Counted from the stretch's first letter, positions 34,334 to 46,190 are shown. The stretch: DNA of 64,000 nucleotides from Notholithocarpus densiflorus (GCA_030021035.2 JARYZH020000039.1:1736001-1800000), one strand, 5' to 3'. Numbers and translations: made by a program. The notes: generated from the sequence alone by a model not told the origin.

Positions 34334-36524
34334 TTATATTAATATACTTATCTTCGTTTTGGATAAAAGAAAAATTATCCTAATGTTGGGTTTTGGAGTA
34401 CTTGATTGTAATTTAAACACAAGAAATAGAAAGTTACAAAATTAAGCACTAATACATAAACTTCCACAGTTTCTAAACCCAAAAAAAAAAACAAAAAAAC
34501 ACTTCCGTATGGAAATTTGCACATTGGTAGGCATGAGTCAAAGATGAGTTGGACGTGGGGTATTTTTCAATCCAGATACCTAACCTAATCCAACCCAATC
34601 TCCACGATTTGATAAATCCCTATCCAACCCAATTCAAGGCAACTTTAAAAACCTGCCCAACCTAACCCATAGGAATTGAGTTGGGTTGTGGGGTTAGGGC
34701 CATTTTATCAAGCCTAATAAATAAATAGGCTTTCATAAAATTTTCAACCCCATTATTGAGTATATAATTATAGTTTATAGTTTATACAATCAGACACGAT
34801 AAGATAACTTCACCAAAAACAAACTAAAATAACAAAAATTTAAACTTATTCTCAAACTAAATAAAATATATGTATATAGATTATTTTAAATTATTATAAT
34901 AATGGATTGGATTCACTTAATTTTAAATTTTGCCGATTCTATCCACCCGAATTTAAACAAAAAATAAAATTATAACTCATCTCTATCTATTAATCCATAA
35001 AACAATAACATGAGGTGTTAGATTGGAATAATGGATCAAATTAGTTGGATTAGTTAATTAATTAATACACACCATTAATTTTACATTTAAAATTTTAGAA
35101 ATAGTTTACCTTTTCATATTTTTATTTTTTTTTGGGTATATAAATAAGTAATAAGGAGGATGATAAAGCTCACAAGTGTAATCGAAATTGTAATGAATTC
35201 TTCTAAGATCATTACGAAAATTCATAACAGTTTCTCATCCTTTCCAAATTAATCTATAATCTTACACATAATTTATTTTTTAAAAATTAAAATACATATA
35301 TATGGTTGTCAGCTTTAGTTCTCTTTATTGGATTCTTAAAAAATATATATATATATATTAAAAAAAAAAAAATCTTAAGGAAGATCCAATCTGGAAGGAT
35401 TACAGGAATGAGGTGGCAGACTTGTCCGACGTTACCAAATCAGTTGGGTTGGGGGTTTGAGTGAGGGAGTTGACAGTAGTCACTAGTAGGACCCACGTTT
35501 CTTTTTGTAGAAATTCCAAACTTTGAGTCTTAATTAATTAAGTCAAAATATAGTCCAAGTCGACCCCACACCTTCCATTCCAGTTGCGAAAATGTTGGCA
35601 ATTGGGACAGCTGTTTAATGGGTTGTAGCCTGTCGGGCACCAGTAGATCTCTTTGCAGCCAATCGAGAATCCGTACGTGCAGAAACAGAAAGTGACACCT
35701 AATACAAATTCACATATCATGCGATATTGCTGGCAATAACTTAAATGTGTACGTGTGCACTGACTTCCAGCTTACTCCACGCATGCTCATGCAATTTTTT
35801 ATACTACTACGGAAACCTCTACTCTACACTTTCTTTCTCACTTTCTCTCCACGCTACATTAATTCTTAAACATAATAGAAAACTAGTAATTATATTGGAT
35901 CTAATTCCTGTCTATCATACAAACGTCTAATTTTCTTTTTACAATAAATTTTATAATTATTAAAGTAATCTATTTGAGTGGTAAAAAAAACATAGTTGTA
36001 TTCATCATTTAATTATTAAATTTATTTATGCCCATAACATTATTGAATTCTAATATCCAGAGTCAACATGCTAATTAGTGTGTCATGGCAAATGGTGATG
36101 GGTGGGCCAAATGATTAATTACCTATTGATTTGGGACCATTTTTTTTTTTTTTTTTTGATTTTGAAGTTACAAATTTCTTTTTTAAACGGGTAAAACTAT
36201 GAAATTAAAACAAAAATAAAAACTAAAACAATGGCAAACAGGTACTAATAGGCTGCATCACGTTGATTTACACCATGGTGGACTAGTGTTCTGTCAATTA
36301 TTATTTATTTTAAATGTACCTATATCTTTAAAAAAAATGTAAAATAAACATAAATAAAATGACAAAAAAGTACAATGATCTCGTAAGATATATATTTTTT
36401 TAATAGGATTAGGTTACATCACATTAATGTACACCATGTTTCCGAATTGCGTAGTTGCATGAGTCATTTTGTTTGTAATTTTGCTATCAACATTAATTTA
36501 CACCAACTCCAACATATTATATAA
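34334..36524. other. AT-rich intergenic region
   Basis: The block at 35538-35720 is listed separately. The rest shows no gene, though 34540-34720 has repeated CCAACC / GGTTGGG words of the kind seen in hAT-like elements. Confidence 0.5.
35538..35720 (-). CDS. Hypothetical small Cys-rich ORF (doubtful)
   Basis: A 60-codon frame with eight cysteines reads GCKEIYWCPTGYNPLNSCPN after a hydrophobic N-terminus (FVLGVTFCFCTYGFS). The block is GC-richer than its flanks. A possible splice acceptor (TATTAG) sits inside the first codons, so the block may instead be an exon or exon fragment. I do not recognise the family. It could be a secreted Cys-rich peptide, a relic, or chance. Confidence 0.25.
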   Translation of the reverse strand: MICEFVLGVTFCFCTYGFSIGCKEIYWCPTGYNPLNSCPNCQHFRNWNGRCGVDLDYILT

Positions 36525-36640
36525 TGCGAGTTTCAGTTAGTTCAATTAATAAGATTTTTATAGTCGAATAAGCGATTTGAGATTCAAACTTTATCTACAC
36601 CAAAAACTTATTAGTATTTTGGTCTGATGATAAAAAAAAT
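36525..36640 (+). mobile_element. SINE-like unit, third copy
   Basis: TTAGTTCAATTAATAAG is followed by GAGATTCAAACTTTATC; the body (CCAAAAACTTATTAGTATTT, TCTGATGATAAA) matches the inverted copies at 5925-6115 and 10640-10815. Confidence 0.5.
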
Positions 36641-37004
36641 TAACATGAAGTGGACAACATATATTAAAATTCTATTATATCTATCAAAAATCATGGAATA
36701 GACACCATAAATTGAAATTCTATTATATGTATATATATTTAGCATTTTCCCTAAAGTTTGTAATAAATCCAACTTGGAAAAAAAAATGGTTCACAAATTT
36801 ATTGTTTCAAATTTCCTAGAGGCAGGAGCCTTTAATTACAAATTTTTAATAAAAATTTAGAGCAACTAGATTCATTAAAAAATTGGAAATGTGATGGCAG
36901 TGCCTCTTTGTCAATTTTCATTCCAATGTCTCTTTCCTTCTTCCTCTTCTTCTTTATTATTTTTAAAAAAAAAAAATTAAAGAAAATATTATTTTTAAAT
37001 TTTG

Positions 37005-37043
37005 TTGATACAAGATAAAAATTCTACTCTACCCCAATCTAAG

Positions 37044-37093
<50 letters not shown>

Positions 37094-37192
37094 AAGCTCA
37101 TTTTTGGAGACTTGAACTCTGGTTCTTGCCTTCCCACACCCCACAAGTACTTATACTTATAGAGTAACTATCGCGTTAAAGGTGTACGGTGG
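37005..37192 (-). mobile_element. tRNA-derived SINE with 10-bp TSD
   Basis: Same family as 25005-25180, in minus orientation, with a GAGTTCAAGTCTCC-like B box and an (AT)n(GT)n expansion inside. TTAAATTTTG is repeated at 36995-37004 and 37193-37202. Confidence 0.85.
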
Positions 37193-37320
37193 TTAAATTT
37201 TGACTATTGCGTATAAATGATTTTTTTAAATATATAAAATATTTACGTATTTAGCTCAATGTAATTAGCAACTAGACAAAACACTTGAAATCCCTTAACT
37301 TTGATTAGAGCATATGAGAG

Positions 37321-37323
<3 letters not shown>

Positions 37324-37352
<29 letters not shown>

Positions 37353-38445
37353 GAGAAACAAGACTGTGATTTTTATTAAGTTGAAGGCAAATCTACTTGA
37401 TACATTTCAAAACAAAGGGATGGAACATCCTCCATCCAAACAGAAAAACCTGTGACATGTCGTGCATGCCTAGCAAGGTTATGAGCAACATTATTTCCTT
37501 CTCTACCAACATGCTGAAATTTTACATGATTAAGCCGATTAGCCAAGTCATTTGCCTCTTTTATGAGAAAGTCGAATGGAGCAAAGTTTGGCACCTGATC
37601 CGTTAAGCCTTTGATGATAATGCTAGAGTCGCCTTCAAAAATAATCCTATCAAGACCAATTTCTGCAGCAAGTTCTACTGCCCGTGTGGTTGCCAGTGCT
37701 TCCATCTCCACCACTGAGCTGGCCAACTAAACATTCTGAGCTAAAGCAGCCATTGCGAGACCTTGGTTGTCACAGATTATCATCCTAAGACCAGCTCTGC
37801 CAACATCATCGAAGATTGCCGTGACAAAGTTAGCTTTATACCAGTCCGGAGGAGGTGGAGTCCATCTTGCACGTTGTCTGGCTGTAGGTGCTGCCATAGT
37901 ATGCCTTGGTTGTGCAGTTCAGTATTCTAATAATGCCTCATACGCTCGCTGCACTATTAGATTTAGGGGGAAACCCGGTGGAGCTGATCTGACTTTGTTT
38001 CTTCAGTACCAGACTGTCCAAATCTGCATAGCAAACAACTCAGCACTACACCCTGACTCAAAAATGTGGATGATCAAATAGGTAAAATCATGGAAGACTT
38101 TTTGGCCTCTAAAGCTCCATTGGGGGTCTTCATTCCACACATGTGCAAGGGTTGGGCAAGACCATAAAGCATGGATAACATCCTCATCGTGTTGGGCACA
38201 GAGAGAGCACTTTGAATCTTCCACCACACAGCGACGTTTCAGATTATTCAAAGTTGGAATAGCATTTTTGCAAGCCCTCCAAAGAAAGTTTCTAATCTTA
38301 CACGGCACTGATAAGCTCCATATTTTCTTCCAAAGTGGTTTCATCAGCTCGGCTTGGGAAGGGGACTGCAAGTTCACCATATTAGCTTCGGTTTTGAGGA
38401 AATAATAACCTGACTTTGTAGTGTATTGGCCGGAGTGAACATAAG
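37324..38445 (-). mobile_element. 5'-truncated LINE (zinc-binding RT tail plus RNase H)
   Basis: A T run at 37324-37352 is the poly(A) tail of a minus-strand element. Reading leftwards from about 38445: a zf-RVT segment (WKKIWSLSVPCKIRNFLWRA, then CSLCAQHDEDVIHALWSCP, with the Cys/His pattern) and, after one stop, an RNase H domain (EMEALATTRAVELA, FEGDSSIIIKGL, HVGREGNNVAHNLARHA) with conserved acidic residues. Apart from that stop near 37726 the frame is largely open. The endonuclease and most of the reverse transcriptase are missing, as expected from incomplete target-primed reverse transcription. Both flanks are GA-rich, so the target duplication is ambiguous. Confidence 0.88.
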
Positions 38446-38495
38446 GCCAAGAGAGAGAGAGAGAGAGAGAAGGGTTAATTCTTCAAGCACTTGTC

Positions 38496-38523
38496 TTTTT
38501 CTTTTTTTCTGTTTTTGGTGAAG
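38496..38523 (-). mobile_element. Ultra-short retroposon tail with 11-bp TSD
   Basis: A T-rich insert lies between exact copies of AAGCACTTGTC at 38485-38495 and 38524-38534. Confidence 0.75.
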
Positions 38524-38804
38524 AAGCACTTGTCATTTCATAGGTTACTTCTTGAAGCAATCAAACTTTTCATAATTGTGTTAGCACTTTATTAACGGTA
38601 ACTCAACGTAAACAAATGAATGGCTTACTTACAATCACCCCAAAAAAAAAAAAAAAAAAAAAAAAGAATAAGAAAAAAAGAATGGACTTCTTTGTGTAGG
38701 TAGAATTCAACCAATCAGCCCCCAAGCAAACAAATACCAAAAGTTATTCAACCATCCATTATTCCACGCGAAAAAATAGAAGCCCACCTTAGCATATTCT
38801 CTTT

Positions 38805-38827
38805 CTTTTCTTTCTTTTTTGATGAAA
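38805..38827 (-). mobile_element. Ultra-short retroposon tail with 13-bp TSD
   Basis: CTTTTCTTTCTTTTTTGATG-type insert between GCATATTCTCTTT (38792-38804) and GTATATTCTCTTT (38828-38840), one mismatch. Confidence 0.7.
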
Positions 38828-39167
38828 GTATATTCTCTTTTTAAATTGATGCATACATTATGTCATTTATGTTAAATTAAATTATTTTCCTTAGTAGGAA
38901 AATTGACCACTTCCACTTCATCTATTTTGACAGAAAATACCCAACACATCATTTACTCTTTAGGTTAATCAATTTTAGTAACGTGAATACCCATTTCCTT
39001 TTAAGTTTGTGTCATCAATTTTTTTTATAAATATATATATTTATTTTGCACAAGTAAAATTTTCTTAATCTACCAAAGGGATAATTTTTTATATTTTTAT
39101 TTGAAAAAAGAAAGAAAAATCGAATTGGATTTGAGTTTCCTCAAATACCTCAAATACCCAGCTGTAC

Positions 39168-39204
39168 CTATGCCTAAACTTTTCTCAAAAAAAGAAAAAA
39201 AAGA
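39168..39204 (+). mobile_element. Ultra-short retroposon tail with 9-bp TSD
   Basis: CTATGCCTAAACTTTTCTC followed by an A-rich run is flanked by CAGCTGTAC at 39159-39167 and 39205-39213, just before the DUF1005 gene promoter. Confidence 0.75.
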
Positions 39205-39276
39205 CAGCTGTACTTAGTACTTACAGTTACAGTTGCATCTATTTCCTCTTTCTTAACTCTCTCCTTTCCCTCTTTT

Positions 39277-39310
39277 TTATATATATATCTCTCTCTCTCT
39301 CTCTCTCTCA
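39277..39310 (+). promoter_or_regulatory. TATA-like tract and CT repeat upstream of the DUF1005 gene
   Basis: A TTTATATATATAT tract (39277-39288) runs straight into (CT)n to 39310, about 60-90 bp before the ATG at 39368. TATA followed by a pyrimidine patch is a common plant core-promoter arrangement. Confidence 0.55.
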
Positions 39311-39367
39311 AACGTATAAACACATCTAAACAAAAAACCAGTCCAAGAAAAACTTTTACAACTCCTA

Positions 39368-41077
39368 ATGAATCCGAACCAGTTTGTACGAATCCTTGTA
39401 GGAAATCTTGGAGTGAAATTTCCCATAGCTTCCAAACCCTCCTTCTCTGGTGTCCACCCCTCTACCTCTCCATGTTTCTGCAAGATTAGTCTCAAGAACT
39501 TTCCCACCCAATTCACCACAGTCCCTCTAATCACTCAAGAAAACCAAATCCACTCCCATGACAATTCCTTAGCGGCTTGCTTCACTTTGGACAAAACCCA
39601 CATCGACAAATTCCTCAAGAAGCAGAAAAATCCAATCTTGTTGATTGAAATCTACACAGGGAGGAGAGGCACAACTTGTGGTTTGAACAGTGGGAAGCTA
39701 TTGGGGACAGTCCCTGTAGAGATCGATCTGGGAGCTGTGGAGACGAGGGCTAGTAACATTCTCCAAGGTTGGGTTGGTATTGGAAACAAGAACAAGAAGG
39801 GCTCGTCTGCGCAATTGTACTTGAGCGTTAAGGCTGAGCCAGACCCAAGATTTGTTTTTGAGTTCGGTGGAGAACCAGAGTGTAGTCCTCAAGTCTATCA
39901 AGTCCATGGGAGTGTTAGACAACCTGTGTTCTCTTGCAAATTCAGTTTCAGAAACATGGCCGATCAAATTTCGTTACCAAGGTTGGTTCTTTTTTGTCCT
40001 ATTCTTATTCCTATTTTTCCTCTCTTGTTTTGGTTTTGTTGTCCAGAAAATAAGTGGAAATGAAAGAAATTTTTTCTTAAACTGTAAAATTTAAGAATAT
40101 TTTATGTAAGAAAAACCATCCTCAAGTAACTTAAACCCCAAAACTTGAATTTTCTTGGTAACCCATTTAAATGTTAATTTAAGATCTTTGGCAAAATTGT
40201 TTATTCCTATGTTGTTCTAAAACCCCAAGACTTGAATCGAATTAATCCATCTCTTTTGTTTCTGTTTGGTTGTTGAGAAAACAAGGGAAAACGAAATTTC
40301 ATTGGAAACCAAGTAAAATGTTAATTTAAAATCTTAAGTATGCTTATTCCTATACGAGCAACTTTATACTAATCTTAAATATGTTTATTCCTATGCAGTG
40401 AACAAAGTAATTCAACCAGTAGTAAACATAGAAAGGGATGGCAAATAAGCGTACACGACTTGTCGGGTTCAGTGGTGGCGATGGCCTCAATGGTCACACG
40501 GTTTGTGCCGTCCCCCGGGTCCCCGGGGCGGGTCAGCCAATCAAGCCCCGGGGTGTGGCTCATTTTTCGCCATGGGGATGTGGCATGTGACCCGTGGGGC
40601 CGCCTCGAGGCGTGGCGGGAGCGCCGCGGCCCCGACGCCATTGGCTACCGCTTCCACCTCTTCTCGGGTCCCGACACCACCTCCGAGATCGCCGTGGGGA
40701 CTCTCAGCTCCAAGAGTGGCGGGAAATTCTGTGTTGACAAAACCTCTAGTGTCACTGCAATGGACACCCCAAGAGGAAGTTGGGATTTTGGATCTGGGTC
40801 ATGGAATAGGTCCAGACCTGCTTCGAGATCCGGATCCGGATCCGGGTTCGAACTCGGGTCGGCAGCATTGCTTCAATTGTATAGAGGGTTTGTGATGTCT
40901 TCTACGGTGAGAAAAGTGGGGAAAAGTGGCAAACCAACGGTGGAGGTGGGTGTAAAGCACGTGACATGCACCGAGGACGCAGCGGCCTTCGTGGCATTGG
41001 CGGCAGCCATGGATTTGAGCATGGATGCTTGCGGGTCTTTTTCAAAGAAGCTCCGAAAGGAATTGAGGCAGCAATAG
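39368..41077 (+). CDS. DUF1005 family protein (two exons)
   Basis: Exon 1 is 39368-39981 and exon 2 is 40399-41077, joined in phase 2 at AG^GT and CAG borders. The product is 430 residues, the usual family length. Near the N-terminus it has FVRILVGNLGVKFP and SSPCFCKI-like PSTSPCFCKISLKNFPTQ. The centre carries SVKAEPDPRFVFEFGGEPEC and RQPVFSCKFSFRN, the family signature. Exon 2 begins the second conserved block, KGWQISVHDLSGSVVAMASM, then PWGRLEAWRERRGPDAIGYR, and ends with an alanine-rich helix (AAAFVALAAAMDLSMDAC). The family is plant-specific with no known enzymatic activity; potato and Arabidopsis members have been linked to abiotic stress response, which cannot be judged here. Exon 2 is markedly GC-rich (around 40480-40870). 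An AATAAA lies at 41297-41302. It appears intact. Confidence 0.93.
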
Positions 41078-42393
41078 GGTCGGGTCGGGTCGGGTCTTGT
41101 CGGTTTTTTGTTTTATTATTTTGGAGGGGGGGGTAATTGGACTCATTCATATTGCTGAAAACTAACAGCAATTTTTTTGTCTGGATTTTTCGGATTAAAT
41201 ATTGTACAGTGAGGAATTATTAGGCATAAAGGGATTAATTTTTACTAGTTCTTTATTATGCCTGTGATTTGTATAGTTTTCCTTTTTATTTTTATTAATA
41301 AAAAGAAGAATAATATTAATATCAATTTTGATTTTTAGTCCATGTGCTATATTGGAAAGAGCATGAGAATTTTATGTTGGGAGAAATGTTCTTATTAAAG
41401 CAATCCATGTGTCTGTGGCGTGATGAAGATTCTAATTTTAAATTTTAATGGTTAATGAGTTGGATGGTTAATAATAAGTGAAAATTATGGCATCCCCAGC
41501 TAGAAATGTGATGTAATCTCAAATGAGTAGGTGTAAAGGGATATCTCTAGTCATAAGTTTCAACACTATGATAGATTTATGCTGTAGATTTTGGTGCTTG
41601 TCTTTGACAAAGTATTATTATTATTTTTTATTATTATCATATTTTGACAAAGTGTTTTTGATGCTGATTACATGACACTTCCTCGTCATTTACTTTTCAT
41701 TTGGAAAGGGAGGAAGAAAAAAAAGAAAGGCATCAAATTACAACTAATAAATGAATCATATTCTTATTGCTAGACAGCATGTGTTAGTTATTTCATCAAT
41801 TGGTCCATTAACTACATTACATTTAACTTTCATTTTTTTTTAATATAAATGCATGCCACAAACTAAAATCTCTACTTTAAAGTTATTTGATTTTTAAATG
41901 ATATATATATATATTTTTTTTTTTTTGAGAGGGTTGATTTTTAAATGATGATAGAACATGCACTGTCTATTATTGTCATAAAGTCATGTGAAAGTAAAAA
42001 ACCAATGTAAAATGTCTTATTCTATAGTTTAGGTCCTCTCTCTCAAGGTGGGGTTGTTGAGGTTAATAGAAAATATTGTTAACATTAACATATTCTCTTT
42101 TCCTTTTTATTTTTATTAGCACTAAATTTTAATAATTAAAAAATAACAATACAAATATGCAATCATTTATGCAAATTCATGGTAAAATCTCATCTAATAT
42201 TATTTACATGTCTTAGAGTGTGATTAAATCTACATGTTATATGGTAACAATGTCTCTTGCATTCTTTCATGGTTGTCCCAGAGTATTTCCCTATCAACAA
42301 GCGCTGTAGTGTACAGGTCTAATTAGGTGTAGAGTAACAAACAAGTTCGAATCCAGATATAAAAAAAGAAAAAGAAAAAAAGATATATATATT

Positions 42394-42449
<56 letters not shown>

Positions 42450-42809
42450 TGGCCAAATGCCATAGTTTATTAATGAAACTTCATCTGTTGGCACATTAAG
42501 GTCCTTTCAGTTATACCAAACGCTGGTATTATTCTTAACTTTTATACAAATCTTGCAATTAGGTAGATGCATTGAAATCTCAAATATGCACACTTGGGCA
42601 AGAAGAGCCTTGTAGCTCATCAATCCAAGCTTGGAAGTCATCCACGTGCATTTCATTTCCAGCTATCCCACACTATTATATCTATTCTGATGACATCAGC
42701 TACCTCAATTATTGGGAACTCTTCTAGAGTGCTTTTTGCTTCATCAATAATGTGGACATCCTTAGAACTATTCGGCCCCTTCGCTTTTTTAAGTCATTCG
42801 AGACTGTTA
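41078..42809. other. 3' flank and intergenic region
   Basis: It contains the AATAAA at 41297, the short retroposon tail at 41903-41933, (AT)n at about 42383-42411 joined to (GA)n at 42411-42445, and no further gene. Confidence 0.6.
41903..41933 (-). mobile_element. Ultra-short retroposon tail with 16-bp TSD
   Basis: (AT)n then a T run ending TTGAGAGGG, flanked by exact copies of TTGATTTTTAAATGAT at 41887-41902 and 41934-41949. Confidence 0.85.
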
Positions 42810-43083
42810 GAGCAACCCTAAACCCAATCGTACCGGTCCTTGGAAAATTAAAAAAAGAGGTGAATTTTACCTATTTTTGCTCAAAAACTACCCACGTCAG
42901 TGGGTGTATAACATTGTTTATATTTAAAAATACTACAATAATCATGCATATTTACATGGATATTGTAGCTTTCTATTTTATTATTAAATCAATTTTTTCT
43001 TTCTCCTCTCTCACCTTCATTCTCTCTTCTTTGACTCTTTATATTCCCTTGCTCTCTTCAATCCAAAAAGGAGGAGGAAGAAG

Positions 43084-43896
43084 CAGTGGCGACTCCAAAA
43101 ATTTTTCCCAGGGTGTTCCTAATTTTTTTTTTTTTTTAGTTGAAAGATCCAAAGGCCAAAGCCATCATTAAGTAGATGAATCTTGGGTACGTAGTTTTTT
43201 TATCAAATATTTGTCCATAATTCTCGAAAAAAATAAACAATAAACTATAAGTTGATTTGAAATATTAATAAAATTATTAATTAATATTGTTTAGTTGTTT
43301 CATTAATTTGTTTGATTTTTATAAACTATAATTTGTTATATTGTTGTTTCATTAATTATAAAAATTATTAATTATTATTTAATTTAACATAATTTAATTT
43401 GTTTATCTTTTATAATATTTTGATTAATTAAATTATTGTTTCTCAAAAAAAAAAATTATTAATTATTGTTTATTAGTTGTTTCCCTTAATTAAATTATTA
43501 TTTATTAGTTGCACCATGTGCATTTACTTCTCCCAATTTAAATTCCTCACCTAGCCCCATGTGATGTGCCCATCCACCCCCACCACATTCAATAGACAAT
43601 GAGACAAACCCCATCACAAGAGCCAGCTACCAATCAGAAAATTTTACAATCACAAATCACAATAAAACAATTAACTGTATCTAACTAAGTCTCACCAACA
43701 CCAACGGATAAAGCCCAAAAAAAAAAAAAAAAGAGTCAAGAACATAGTCAAAATATTAATAAAATTAAAAGATAAGCTGAGTCAATCACAGTTATTCAAA
43801 AGAATAAGATAAATTATTAAAGTTAACTGTTAAAGTCTTAAAAGAATAAAGAGAGCCTCATTATTTCATTTCAGATTTCAATTCGTTTTAATTTTT

Positions 43897-43929
<33 letters not shown>

Positions 43930-44752
43930 AGAGAGTCAGAGAGAAAAAAAAGAAGAAAAAAAAGAGAGAAGTTATGAAATACCATGAGGGAGCACCGAAG
44001 CAAGCCAAGCGACGGGTGACGGAGCAAGCCGAGCGACGGGCGACGAAGCAAGCCGAGCGACGAGCGACGGAGCAAGCGACGTGACCGAGCCGAGCGATGA
44101 GCGATGTGATCGATCGGCGATCTCCGATCTGATCCAGTGAGCGATCTTTGACGCGATGTGCTCTGGACTGGAGCTCGAGTTGTGTTGGCTGACCGATCTC
44201 CGATTCGGCGATGCCTGATCCGTCTGTTGGCTGCGTTGCTCTGTTGACGTTTTTGTCTCTAGGTTTGCTTTAGTGATATCTGATTAGTGATCTGAGGTTT
44301 CTGGTTGAGTGATTTGTGTATATTGGGTTTTGGTTTTTTTTTTTTTTTTTTTTTTTTTTTTGAGAATCCGTGGGTTTGCTTTACTGTTTACCATCTGCTG
44401 GGTTGTTTTTTTTGTTTAGATTGGGTTTGGTTTACGTTTAGGATTGATGTTGGGCTTTTTTTGTGGGCTTGCTCTGTTACAATTTTTTATTTTTTTTTAT
44501 TTTTTTTTATTTTTCAAATTTTAGTTCAAAATTTTTTTGGGCTTTTTTTTTTTTTTTTTGCTTGAAAGTAGAACAAATAAATTTTTTTTTTTTTTAATTT
44601 GAGAGTGTTCCTCATTTTCTTAAGGGTGTTCCTCATTTTTTTTTAAGGATAAACAAATAAAAATTTTTTAATTATTATATATAAAATTTTTTTTTTTTTT
44701 CAAGTCAGGGTGTTCCTGGGAACACCCTGACTCTAACGTGGCGCCGCCACTG
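43084..44752. mobile_element. hAT element, non-autonomous, with perfect 8-bp TSD
   Basis: The ends are CAGTGGCGACTCC and GGCGCCGCCACTG (complement CAGTGGCGGCGCC). GGAAGAAG is duplicated exactly at 43076-43083 and 44753-44760. The interior has AGGGTGTTCCT words near both ends, a GC-rich repeat block and poly(T) runs. No transposase is visible in its 1669 bp. Confidence 0.9.
43990..44110. repeat. GC-rich imperfect tandem repeat inside the hAT element
   Basis: Units like GCAAGCCGAGCGACGGGCGA repeat about four times with drift. Confidence 0.8.
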
Positions 44753-45236
44753 GGAAGAAGAAGAAATCACCTCAAACAAATTTAAAAACTCATCACAAAA
44801 TCAACCCAAAACAAAATTCCAACCGTAAACCCATTAAAAAACCAAATCAACCCAAAACCCACGCCGAAGCTGCTATTGCCACTACCATGGAAGCTTGGGT
44901 GTTCTGTGATGGTTCAAGGAGTCCGGTTTTGACCACTGTTTGTGGTGGTGCTGTTGAGCTTCGTTGCCACCTGTGGTGGCGAGGGCTTTGGGGCTCTCGG
45001 CCTTGGACGAAGCTCAAGGTGAGCTCTAGCTATGGAGGATCGTGAGGGACTCAGAGTTTTAGAGATAGAGAGGAGTGGTTGGGTTGTAGAGAAGAGAAAG
45101 AGTACTGTTTTGAAAAATGAAAAATAAAATAAAATAAAAAGAGAGACCATGTGTGGTGGGAGTGGGTAGTTGAAACTTGAAATAGTAAAATAATAAAAAT
45201 AAATGATTATTTAAAGAAAATGTAGTGCATAATAGA

Positions 45237-45764
45237 TAGGCCTGTCCGCTGGTCGGATCAGGTTTGTGCTCAACCCACATCCGACCCAACTTGATCGGGT
45301 GGATGAAATCTCAACCTGTCGCCGACCGAGTGGATGATCGGATCGGGTGGGTTGGAACTTAAACAGGTGGCAGGCGAGATGGTCGGGATCAAAGATCTGG
45401 AAAACAAAGAGAATTCAGCATGAAAATGGCAAGAATCCGGCATGAAGACAGTGAAAAAATGGATAAAATCTTTGAGGTCTCACCAAATCCGGCCTAATCT
45501 AGGCCATTTTCGGCAAGATCTCGGTTAGATCCAGTGAAATCTTGCCGAGATCTTGACAAAAATGGCCTAGATCTTGCTCGATCTACCAAATATTGCAAGA
45601 AATTTTGTGGGTCGGTTGGATCAGGTTGATTGGATTTTGGAGAAGGAAAACCGACATCCGACCCGCCAAACTTGGGTTTTGGAGGAAGAAACCCGTCACC
45701 GATTGTTGGAGAAGTCGATTCAGTCGGCGGCGGGTTGGGTTCACAGGGTCTCTAGATAGCCCTA
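45237..45764. mobile_element. hAT MITE with perfect 8-bp TSD
   Basis: The ends are TAGGCCTGTC and GATAGCCCTA (complement TAGGGCTATC, 8 of 10 matching). ATAATAGA is duplicated exactly at 45229-45236 and 45765-45772. The interior is rich in GGGTCGG / CCGACCC words. Confidence 0.88.
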
Positions 45765-45804
45765 ATAATAGATGAGCTAATGCAGGTATTTTTGCAAATT
45801 TCTT

Positions 45805-45837
<33 letters not shown>

Positions 45838-46067
45838 TGTTCTTAGTGTAAAATAGATAGAAAATTTTAGACATACCGATGTGGATGCTCTTAATGAATC
45901 ATTATCGAATATTATATCTTGATTTTCCTCCCCCATTGCAAATTGGAGCTTGGACAGTGACAACACAATAGCTTCTTAATTTCTCAGCATTTCGAACCAC
46001 TTTTACTTTCTTGTTCATACAAGTTACTACCAAGCCTTTTCAATCTTGAATAACACCACTGCGCATC

Positions 46068-46190
46068 CTTGGCGCGATGGTCATTCTACAAATACAAAAT
46101 TCTTGTGAGATGAGGGAGTAAGGGCCAGAATTCAAGTCTCTAGGAGGGAGATTCACACACATATACATATAGATTAGTGATGCAGGACAT
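46068..46190 (+). mobile_element. tRNA-derived SINE, plus orientation
   Basis: GCATCCTTGGCGCGATGGTC and GAATTCAAGTCTCTAGGAG match the A-box and B-box regions of the SINEs at 25005 and 37005. The body ends with ACACACATATACATATAGAT-like sequence. The target duplication was not identified. Confidence 0.75.

Larger units (their letters stand above)
42810..45890. mobile_element. PIF/Harbinger-like element hosting two hAT elements
   Basis: The left end GAGCAACCC and right end GATGCTC (complement GAGCATCCACATCGG) are flanked by TTA (42807-42809 and 45891-45893). Just inside the left end, CCCACGTCAGTGGGTGTATA is a subterminal motif of this widespread plant family. Without the two inserted hAT elements the host would be about 0.88 kb. 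No transposase frame is visible. A poly(A) run at 45810-45837 is probably another insertion. Confidence 0.65.
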
